Made by a program: the position numbers and the translations under genes. The notes beneath the pieces were generated by a model that ran no database searches, was not told where the DNA came from, and was given only the letters and a program-made list of their open reading frames with translations. Positions 25,901 to 32,095 of a stretch of DNA of 33,581 nt are shown here, piece after piece. This stretch comes from CAJQQY01 sp964352225. GTDB taxonomy: Bacteria; Bacteroidota; Bacteroidia; Chitinophagales; Saprospiraceae. The stretch is taken from positions 1-33,581 of the forward strand of contig CAYGRM010000024.1 in the NCBI GenBank assembly GCA_964352225.1, in the 5' to 3' direction. Within the stretch, counting starts at the first letter, position 1; every line of letters starts with the position of its first letter.

Positions 25901-27102
25901 AAAATCTTCGATACAAAGCATTTTTAAAAGGAGCGCCAAGTATTTTATTGTCATCAGGTGATAACTTTTTAGCTGGACCAACTTGGGATGCAAGCATGAG
26001 TCTTGCGGCAGACCAACCACTTTACGATGCAATAGGGATGAGTGCAATTGGTTATGATGCAATTGGATTAGGGAATCATGATTTTGATTTTGGAACAGAA
26101 GTATTAGCTAGATTCATTGAAGACTTCAATGGTACGCCAACAACATTTTTGTCTGCTAATATAGATTTCTCTCAGGAGTCAGTTTTGCAAAATTTAGTCG
26201 ATGCCGAAAAAATTGCTCCAAGCAAAGTAATCTGGAGAGACGGTCAACAGGTCGGAGTGATAGGTTTGACTTTGCCACAATTACCACTTGTATCGAATGC
26301 AGGAGGAGTGATAGTTGATGATGCTTTAATTACTATTGTCCAATTTCAAGTGGATCAATTATTAGCAAAAGGAGTTAACAAAATTATATTAGTTAGTCAT
26401 TTACAGAACATAGATGAAGAAAAAATGTTAGCACAATCTCTTCGAAATATAGATGTAATGATTGCAGGAGGAGGAGATGATTTATTAACGAATAATCCCA
26501 ATAATGCACTTCCAGGAATCAATGTTGATGGTGCATATCCTTACGAAGAAATAGATGCAGATGGGGAAAAAGTTTATATAGTGACGACTCCGGGTAAATA
26601 CCAATATTTAGGAAATTTAATATTGACATTTGATGATGCTGGAAAAATTATCAAAGTAGACGAGGAAAGTGATGTAGTCTTGATTAAAGATTTTGAACCA
26701 AATCCATATTTAGTAAATGCAGTAGAAAACCCTGTAAAGGATTTTATAGCGAATAACTCTATGAGTACTTTAGCTCAACAAGTGGAGGGAAATATTTCTC
26801 ATTCAAAAGTTAGTGAAACGAAAGAAGATGAGAACCACCAGACAGGCAATACTTTTACAAATGTTTTCCCAAATCCATTTGAAGAAAAATTGACTATTCA
26901 ATATGACGTTAAAATGGAAGGAAGAGTAAATATTTCTTTGACAAATTCAATTGGAAAAGAAATAGCAACTCTTTTTGAGGGAAGTCCAAGTTTAGGAACA
27001 CATCAGTTAAATGTGAACACTAAAGAATTAAGAGCGGGGATTTATTTTATACTTGTGAAAACTGATGAAGCAATAAGGACAATGTCTGTGATCAAGAATT
27101 AA
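22921..27102 (+). CDS. Multidomain secreted protein: choice-of-anchor I propeller with nested esterase-like-phytase domain, 5'-nucleotidase-like domain and type IX sorting domain
   Basis: This 1393-residue protein has a signal peptide at 1-23. Residues 25-260 begin a choice-of-anchor I propeller (IVANEGEPDDDY). About 270-700 is an esterase-like-phytase domain (GGFSGLYFDP, PDRGPNE, GGDFEGILRDPSGGFWMCDEY, NRGFEALALD, KPEGLALLPNGNIAVLNDNDFG). The propeller then resumes (SANEGDSRDYDGY to LTANEVSGTVSIF, 743-953), including a calcium-loop-like DLDGDGKNE. Residues 962-1245 resemble the 5'-nucleotidase metallophosphoesterase domain: GDN at 1013 and GNHD at 1051 are intact, but the first motif reads HNNNGESN (968-975) and the last GGGDD (1183-1187), so usual metal ligands are changed. 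The nucleotide-binding C-terminal domain is missing. Residues about 1312-1393 are the type IX sorting domain. Phosphoester hydrolysis outside the cell is plausible, not proven. Confidence 0.88.
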   Translation: MTNLNNLCVRVAIFLLLPISLFSQKIILDPVATYATGIFDDSGAEIVAHDPTSQNVYFTNAADNTLGILNINDPANPVLVNEIDMDNFGGGINSVAAANGIIAVALEADVKQDPGKVILLDAQGNLLNEVPAGALPDMLTFTPDGTKIIVANEGEPDDDYVNDPEGTITIINMSNGAVNATAIQLNFQDYNDKKVSLMNRGIRIYGPNATVAQDLEPEYVAVSEDNLLAYVSLQENNALAVIDLVEEKILDILPLGYKDHQRGAPVLTEVLLNEANNWIGLGTPAYGGDEVQLGGFSGLYFDPTQSDNDRYVFYMIPDRGPNESTVSKTLAGTSQNLRPFKLPNYQARIVKVTYDVNNNSVQFDENEQIFLTGKDGVTPISGRGNIPGADEVPVTRTDNNTFTNIDYSVNGVDYHALPYDKMGGDFEGILRDPSGGFWMCDEYRPAIYHFGTNGTLIERFVPEGTSQLGDTPQVVDFYGKETLPAVYNKRRANRGFEALALDTDEGILYAFIQSPMYNPSSVTQNASDVIRILGINPATGEPVREYIYLLERNADAGVGLSRVDKIGDAVYAGSGKFMILERDSSTPSQGKTGKKYVYEIDLTGATNILGTPISEKTTSISSNDKTLEMMSADDLAAAGIKAVHKTKMLNLPSIGYLPSDKPEGLALLPNGNIAVLNDNDFGLAGAGVSDKSSLGIIKFQANYGFDASNRDDAIQIWQRPTLGMYQPDAIASFQHDGKNYVISANEGDSRDYDGYSEEDRVKDLDLNEKYFPQLPFLQEDESLGRLNTTLANGDLDGDGKNEIIYSYGARSFSIWDENGNIVFDSGAEFEQVVREKDPDNFNSSNDDNDDFDNRSDDKGVEPEAVSVFEMDGVRYALIGLERMGGIMVYDITNPLQPVFVDYVNNRDFSKDAETLDAGDLGLEDIKVIAAADSPTGKTLVLTANEVSGTVSIFGVVGESDRFTLQMLHNNNGESNLLPTDDGVGGIAQFGSAVENLRYKAFLKGAPSILLSSGDNFLAGPTWDASMSLAADQPLYDAIGMSAIGYDAIGLGNHDFDFGTEVLARFIEDFNGTPTTFLSANIDFSQESVLQNLVDAEKIAPSKVIWRDGQQVGVIGLTLPQLPLVSNAGGVIVDDALITIVQFQVDQLLAKGVNKIILVSHLQNIDEEKMLAQSLRNIDVMIAGGGDDLLTNNPNNALPGINVDGAYPYEEIDADGEKVYIVTTPGKYQYLGNLILTFDDAGKIIKVDEESDVVLIKDFEPNPYLVNAVENPVKDFIANNSMSTLAQQVEGNISHSKVSETKEDENHQTGNTFTNVFPNPFEEKLTIQYDVKMEGRVNISLTNSIGKEIATLFEGSPSLGTHQLNVNTKELRAGIYFILVKTDEAIRTMSVIKN

Positions 27103-27152
27103 TAGAGAAAGTTACTGATACTAAATCACATTTTATATTTCTTAAATTAGGT

Positions 27153-27190
27153 AAAGGAATCTCAGAATTATTGTTTTGGGATTCCTTTTT
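27153..27190 (+). terminator. Rho-independent terminator after the 1393-residue protein gene
   Basis: An 11-bp stem (27153-27163 with 27178-27188, one G-T pair, 14-base loop) runs into a T run. It covers the TTG at 27171 that would be an alternative start of the next gene, which argues for that gene starting at 27213. Confidence 0.8.
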
Positions 27191-27212
27191 TATATATTTA
27201 ATCCAAAAAAGT

Positions 27213-28355
27213 ATGGGCGGAAACTGGAAAGAAATGTTTAACGCAGCAGCAGATGGTGATATTGAATTAGTAAAATATCATCTCAAAACAGGAGTTGACC
27301 TTAATTATCAACATCCTGAATACATGACTTCTGTGCTGATTGAATGTATTCGATTGGGAAAAAATGAAATGGTAAAATTCCTTTTAGAAAATGGAGCTGA
27401 TCCCAGCGCCACAGAAGGGTTTGGCACCACGACCACCCTGAGTATCGCCAAATCAGAAAAGAATCATGAAGCTATTCACCTCTTAAATTTATACTTAATG
27501 AAAAATAATTCAAGCGAAGCAATGCGAATCAATAAAGTTTTACTCACGGGCGGCAACCGAGGAATCGGCAAAGCAATCGCTCAAAAATTATTGGAAGAGA
27601 GCCATGAAGTAATTATCGTTTGCCGAAGAGAAGCAGAAGGGAATGCAGTCGCTGAAGAATTAAAATTTATGACAGGAAATCCAAAAGTATCAATTATCCA
27701 AGGAGATTTATCAAGCATTAAAAAATGTAAAACTTTAATTGAAAAGATAAAAGCCGAACATTCAGATATTAATATTCTCATCAATAATGCTGGTGTTTGG
27801 ATGATGGAGAGAAAGTTAAATGAAGATGGTTTGGAAATGAGTTTTATGGTAAATTATTTAGCACCTCATTTGTTGTGTCATGAATTATTTCCAGTCTTAA
27901 AAAATAATCAACCTGCAAGGATTGTCAATGTCAATTCTGGACTTTATCTCAAAGGAAGTTTAGATATTGAAAAAACACCTTACGGTTTAGATTTTGGTTC
28001 CATAAAAACTTATGCAAGTTCTAAGTTTTGTAGTATGATGTCGAGCATTGATTTTGCTAAAGAAATAGCAGGAAGTGGAGTAACGATTAATGCAGTTCAT
28101 CCAGGAGTGATTAATACAGGTCTGGGAGATTCGCCAAAATTTTTGAGTAAGGTTGTAGGCCTTTTTAAGCGATTTTGGAAGTCTCCAGAGTATGGCGCAG
28201 CAGCTCCAACTTGGTTAGCATTGAGCGAAGAATTGGAAGGGGTGAATGGAAACTATTATAACGAAAAAGAAAAGAATGAATATATTGATGAGGTGAAAAA
28301 TGAAAAATTAAGAGAAACACTTCGAATGAAAACTGCAGAGATTTTGAATAAATAA
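27213..28355 (+). CDS. Ankyrin-repeat/short-chain dehydrogenase fusion protein
   Basis: This protein has 380 residues from the ATG at 27213. The frame continues upstream to a TTG at 27171, but that lies in a terminator hairpin. Residues 4-95 hold ankyrin repeats (WKEMFNAAADGDIELVKYHL, then TSVLIECIRLGKNEMVKFLLENGADP). Residues about 105-375 are an SDR domain: LLTGGNRGIG (111-119, NADP-type glycine motif), GDLSS, INNAGVW, NVNSG with the catalytic Ser, YASSK with catalytic Tyr and Lys, and VHPGVINTGLG. This order matches retinol-dehydrogenase-like SDRs. The substrate is unknown. An internal ATG at 27522 could allow the SDR part alone to be made. The protein is cytosolic; no signal peptide is seen. 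Confidence 0.88.
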   Translation: MGGNWKEMFNAAADGDIELVKYHLKTGVDLNYQHPEYMTSVLIECIRLGKNEMVKFLLENGADPSATEGFGTTTTLSIAKSEKNHEAIHLLNLYLMKNNSSEAMRINKVLLTGGNRGIGKAIAQKLLEESHEVIIVCRREAEGNAVAEELKFMTGNPKVSIIQGDLSSIKKCKTLIEKIKAEHSDINILINNAGVWMMERKLNEDGLEMSFMVNYLAPHLLCHELFPVLKNNQPARIVNVNSGLYLKGSLDIEKTPYGLDFGSIKTYASSKFCSMMSSIDFAKEIAGSGVTINAVHPGVINTGLGDSPKFLSKVVGLFKRFWKSPEYGAAAPTWLALSEELEGVNGNYYNEKEKNEYIDEVKNEKLRETLRMKTAEILNK

Positions 28356-28408
28356 TTTCAAAAAAGTTTCTTACCGGAGATTATTCTAAATGGAATTGTA
28401 TAGCGGGT

Positions 28409-28436
28409 CGTAAAACGTCTAACGTAAAACATCAAA
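28409..28436. repeat. Short 14-base direct repeat between convergent genes
   Basis: CGTAAAACGTC (28409-28419) is repeated as CGTAAAACATC (28423-28433) with a period of 14, followed by a decayed AAACGAA. It lies between the SDR fusion and the PrsW gene. Function unknown; it may simply be a tandem slip. Confidence 0.4.
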
Positions 28437-28446
28437 CGAATAAAGT

Positions 28447-29307
28447 CTACTCTTCTTCGTCTTTTTTCATTTTTTCTGCATCTTGTTTTTCTTTCATTTC
28501 ATATAAAACGGCAGTAAGAATTTCATTGTCTTCTTGATCCAAGTCACTAGGCTTGTTTTTCTCTTCTTTTATTTCTTCTGAGGTGATAGCAGGTTCAGTT
28601 GTTGGAATTTTAAAAGGAGAAACTTCTTGATGTAGAGTAATAAATTTTCGAGAAAAGAATAATCCTCCAAGCAAAACAAAGGTCGCCAGAATCATTAACC
28701 AATCATCATACCTTTGAAAGAGAAAAAAGTCATACAATCCATGAACGAAAACTGCTAGGAAAAATCCTATTGCAATATTTTTAATTAAATTAACTCGATC
28801 GAATTTTGCTAGACCAACATAGTAACCCAAAATAACACCAAAGACAGCATGCGAAGGAACAGCTGTAAAGTCGCGAACAATCGCCAAAGTAATATCCGAA
28901 GGCATGCAATAAGTAATATTTTCGATAATTGCGAAGCCCATCCCAATCATCACCGCATAGACGATTCCATCCATCGGTTCATTAAATTGTTTAAGGTTAA
29001 AAGGAATAGAGAGTAGGATGATGAGTTTTAAAAGTTCTTCAACTAAAGCAGTTCGGATAAAAGCGGAATAAAATAAAACACCAAAATGAGTATTCGGATC
29101 AAGCTCATTTCGCTCAACAAAAGGAGTGATCAAATCATCCATAAACCCTTCTCCAATTCTAGCTGCGTAGAAAATTACGATCCCCAAACCAAAGCAAATA
29201 GTTAATAATGAAATGGGTTCTTTTTCATACTTGTCTTGGTAAACAATGAAATAACAAATCAATAATCCTGGAACTACTGATGCTAATAAGGTTAAGATGA
29301 AAGTCAA
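28447..29307 (-). CDS. prsW: PrsW family intramembrane metalloprotease
   Basis: This 286-residue protein has several membrane helices and the PrsW motifs in order: VEELLKL (E90, E91), GFAIIENITY (E129, N130), PSHAVFGVILGY (H153) and FVHGLYDFF (H189). In Gram-positive bacteria PrsW starts cleavage of the anti-sigma factor RsiW; here no anti-sigma factor is adjacent, so the target is unknown. The last 65 or so residues are a strongly charged cytoplasmic tail (rich in E and K, ending KMKKDEEE). The start codon overlaps the stop of the upstream hydrolase gene by four bases (29304-29307), indicating co-expression and probable translational coupling. Confidence 0.92.
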   Translation of the reverse strand: MTFILTLLASVVPGLLICYFIVYQDKYEKEPISLLTICFGLGIVIFYAARIGEGFMDDLITPFVERNELDPNTHFGVLFYSAFIRTALVEELLKLIILLSIPFNLKQFNEPMDGIVYAVMIGMGFAIIENITYCMPSDITLAIVRDFTAVPSHAVFGVILGYYVGLAKFDRVNLIKNIAIGFFLAVFVHGLYDFFLFQRYDDWLMILATFVLLGGLFFSRKFITLHQEVSPFKIPTTEPAITSEEIKEEKNKPSDLDQEDNEILTAVLYEMKEKQDAEKMKKDEEE

Positions 29308-30131
29308 ATATTTATCGTTTTGCTAATTTCAATTTTTGAAAAATCATGGCAAAATTTTGCAAATTGCTTGATTATTTTTCGAGTCTCTTTTGTCGCTTCA
29401 AACATTCCCATGTGGCCGACTCCTTCCAAAACATGAATGTGTGCGACATCAGGAAGTGCCGTTTGTTCCATGCTTTTGTCAAATGGAACAACCTCATCGT
29501 CTTTTCCAATAATAAATAAAACTGGGCATTTTATTTTTTTCAAAACTTCTGAATTGTCAGGTCGGTTCATCATTAATTGTAAACCGCCGATGATGCCTTC
29601 CTGAGGAAATGAACTTGCCCGATGAATCAATTTATTGACCAAAAAATTATTGCTACTCAAAAATGTTGGTGGAAATAAATTTGGAAATAATTGCTTCACA
29701 TAATGGAAATGACTATTCTTTTTGATGAATTCGATTGACTTTGCACGTCCTGCTTTTTTCTCTTCAGAATCTGCGTAAGGAAAGGAATGAAAAATACCTA
29801 AACCATTCAAACTCGATTCATATTTTTTAGCAAAAGCCAAACCCACATAGCCTCCCATAGAGTGTCCGATCAATGTGCTTTTTCTAATTTCCAAATGATC
29901 TAAAATTGATTTTACCACATCCGCAAATAATTCTACGGAAGGATTTGCGATTGGTTCCGAACTTCCAAAACCAGGTAAATCTATTCGAATAATTTTATTG
30001 GATTTGAAAGCAGAAATGAAATCATCCCATACGGAACTGTCCTCGCAGAAGCCGTGCAAGAAAACAATAGCTGCTCCTTTGCCTCTGGAAGAGTAGTTGA
30101 CTTTTCGTTCTTTGAAATTTATTTTTGGCAT
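29304..30131 (-). CDS. Alpha/beta-fold hydrolase
   Basis: This 275-residue protein has the full catalytic triad of the family: the nucleophile S91 in GHSMGG, the acid in IGKDDEVVP near 220, and His in EGVGHMGMFE near 246. VFLHGFCEDSSVW (23-35) supplies the oxyanion-hole HG motif and RIDLPGFGSSE follows. No signal peptide is seen, so it is cytosolic. The family includes esterases, lipases and MenH-like enzymes; the substrate is open. It is the first certain gene of a two-gene unit with prsW (four-base overlap). Confidence 0.92.
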   Translation of the reverse strand: MPKINFKERKVNYSSRGKGAAIVFLHGFCEDSSVWDDFISAFKSNKIIRIDLPGFGSSEPIANPSVELFADVVKSILDHLEIRKSTLIGHSMGGYVGLAFAKKYESSLNGLGIFHSFPYADSEEKKAGRAKSIEFIKKNSHFHYVKQLFPNLFPPTFLSSNNFLVNKLIHRASSFPQEGIIGGLQLMMNRPDNSEVLKKIKCPVLFIIGKDDEVVPFDKSMEQTALPDVAHIHVLEGVGHMGMFEATKETRKIIKQFAKFCHDFSKIEISKTINI

Positions 30132-30376
30132 AGTTTCTCTAGTCGATTGTCATAAATTGTCGCTAAAATACTCCAATCATCTTTGGCAACAAAATTTTGA
30201 TAATTATTTGCTTGGTTGACTTTTGGAAAATCCAAAGTCGTATTTTTTATTTTTGAAAAAATAAATTGTTCGTGGAATGTTAATGTGGAGCGTAAAATTC
30301 TGAAGGAATATGTTCTAGAACATGTTAATCGGTTTGACAAGATAGGAAAACATTTGGAATAGATTACCTCGACCAT
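30119..30376 (-). CDS. Possible small protein overlapping the hydrolase start
   Basis: An 85-residue frame overlaps the hydrolase start codon by 13 bases. Its sequence is fairly ordinary in composition (MVEVIYSKCFPILSNRL at the start, DWSILATIYDNRLEKLCQK at the end). The frame is open for about 19 more codons upstream of the ATG without another good start. I recognise no family. It could be a real small gene co-transcribed with the hydrolase, a remnant of a longer gene, or chance. No promoter stands out. Low confidence. Confidence 0.3.
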   Translation of the reverse strand: MVEVIYSKCFPILSNRLTCSRTYSFRILRSTLTFHEQFIFSKIKNTTLDFPKVNQANNYQNFVAKDDWSILATIYDNRLEKLCQK

Positions 30377-30608
30377 ACTTTCGCCAAATATGAATGCATA
30401 AAGTTTTTGGATAAAACAGTTTTTGGTTTTTAAAATCTATTTAAATTTTAATAATCTTTTATCTCTACAAAAGAGGGAAACGATTCCGTTTTCGTCAATT
30501 GAGGTTTAATAGATTTCAAGGTAAAAATTAATTTTCACAAAAAATGAAATACTCGTTCTCCATTTTCCTCAAATTTCCTACCTTCAACTTTCTAAAAAAA
30601 TACAATTC

Positions 30609-31847
30609 GTGTCCACCAACTCAACTCAAAAATACCAATCTCCCAACCAACGCGCTTGGAGCAGATTTTTAAAAAACAAACCAGCACTTTTTGGTTTGGG
30701 GTGGATTGCTTTATGTGTTGTAATTGCATTGTTAGGATATTTGGTTGCACCTGATTCGACCCCGAATGCGAATGACCAAATGCCAGATGTTGCCTTAAAA
30801 AATCCAGGTTTTTCTATCCAAGTTTTAAAAGTCAGAAAGAACCAAGTATATAAAAATCAGAACTTTTTGACTACGATGATTTTTGGAAAAGATAATCCAT
30901 ATCGAATGGTTCCAATCAATAATTTTGAATTTATCGGCGACTCGATTGTAGTGGAAGAATACGCAGGTTGGGACTCTGAGTTTAATGAATTGATTGAAGG
31001 AACACCTCGATATTTTCATTTAGCTGATGTCGTTTTTCCCATCGAACCAAGTAATGTTTTTTTTCAATATGAAGGTGAGAATATTGCTTTCAAAACCGTC
31101 GAAGGAGTTAATCAAAAACCGTCTTTAGCTGATTTGGAAAAAACAATTCGTGACGATTTGCTGGTCAAAAAAAGGTATTTGCTGGGGACAGATTTATACG
31201 GAAGAGATATGTTAAGTCGATTGCTTTTAGGAGTGCGGATTTCGCTTTTGGTTGGATTGATTGCAGTTGGAATTTCATTAACGATCGGTTTATTGTTGGG
31301 ATCTCTGGCAGGTTATTTTGGAGGACGAGTTGATGATTTTATCATGTTGTTGATTAACACAGTTTGGTCGATTCCTACCTTGCTTTTGGTTTTTGCCATT
31401 GTTTTGGCAATGGGGCGAGGGATTGGAATTATCTTTTTGGCAGTTGGGTTGACGATGTGGGTGGATGTGGCGAGAATCGTGAGAGGGCAAGTGATGTCGC
31501 TGAAAGAAATTCAATTTGTGGAAGCTGCTCAAAGTATGGGATTTAAAACTTGGCGGATCATCACTCGACATATATTACCAAATATTTTAGGTCCGGTAAT
31601 GGTGATAGCTGCTGCGAATTTTGCGATGGCCATTCTAATTGAAGCAGGTCTTAGTTATCTAGGTTTTGGCATCAAACCTCCGACTCCTTCTTGGGGAACG
31701 ATGTTGAATGAAAATTATGGTTATGCTTTGAGTGGGAAACCTTTTTTGGCATTGATTCCAGCCTTGGCGATTATGTTGATGGTGCTAGCGTTTAATTTAG
31801 TGGGCAATGGTTTTCGAGATGCGTTGGATGTGAAAAGTAGGAATTAA
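30609..31847 (+). CDS. ABC transporter permease, DppC/OppC type (isolated)
   Basis: This 412-residue permease starts with GTG. SPNQRAWSRFLKNKPALFGLGWIALCVVIALLGY is the OppC-like N terminus (helix about 27-50). A long periplasmic segment follows (about 50-180), then LLGTDLYGRDMLSRLLLGVRIS, GSLAGYFGGRVDDFIML and the EAA loop IQFVEAAQSMGFKTWRIITRHILPN. SYLGFGIKPPTPSWGTMLNE and AFNLVGNGFRDALD complete the family pattern. It lacks the two-helix insertion seen in the DppC-like protein at 4640-5959. No binding protein, partner DppB or ATPase is adjacent, so it must join subunits encoded elsewhere. Confidence 0.92.
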   Translation: MSTNSTQKYQSPNQRAWSRFLKNKPALFGLGWIALCVVIALLGYLVAPDSTPNANDQMPDVALKNPGFSIQVLKVRKNQVYKNQNFLTTMIFGKDNPYRMVPINNFEFIGDSIVVEEYAGWDSEFNELIEGTPRYFHLADVVFPIEPSNVFFQYEGENIAFKTVEGVNQKPSLADLEKTIRDDLLVKKRYLLGTDLYGRDMLSRLLLGVRISLLVGLIAVGISLTIGLLLGSLAGYFGGRVDDFIMLLINTVWSIPTLLLVFAIVLAMGRGIGIIFLAVGLTMWVDVARIVRGQVMSLKEIQFVEAAQSMGFKTWRIITRHILPNILGPVMVIAAANFAMAILIEAGLSYLGFGIKPPTPSWGTMLNENYGYALSGKPFLALIPALAIMLMVLAFNLVGNGFRDALDVKSRN

Positions 31848-31981
31848 TTTTTTGCCGCAGACTGTCACAGACTTTTGTATGACTTTTCACAGACGGTATA
31901 TTTGAAGAAAGAAAATCAGCGAAAAGCCATATTGAAGTCTGAGACAGTCTGAGACAGTCTCAGACAGTCTGCGGCAAAAAA
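31848..31981. repeat. 134-bp palindromic intergenic element
   Basis: The outer 19 bases (31848-31866) are perfectly complementary to 31963-31981 (core GCCGCAGACTGTC/GACAGTCTGCGGC). With one 2-base internal mismatch the pairing extends to 26 bases. The interior is rich in CAGAC/GTCTG words on both arms, including CACAGAC at 31866 and 31888. It starts directly after the permease stop codon and would form a very stable cruciform or RNA hairpin with a T- and A-rich base. Confidence 0.85.
31936..31970 (+). repeat. 10-bp tandem repeat inside the palindromic element
   Basis: GAGACAGTCT occurs twice exactly (31941-31960), followed by CAGACAGTCT (31961-31970) and preceded by a half copy, AAGTCT. Confidence 0.9.
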
Positions 31982-32095
31982 AGTCATTCTCTTTCCATTT
32001 CCTAAATCAATCCTTTCTTTTTATAAAAATGAAAATTAATACGTTATTTTTACTTTTAATAGAAAATATAGCTTGAAACAAAACACCAAAACAGT

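Noticed and set aside
27171..27212. TTG start for the ankyrin-SDR protein
   Set aside because: It lies in the loop of the preceding gene's terminator hairpin, and the extension (FWDSFFIYLIQKS) does not belong to an ankyrin fold.
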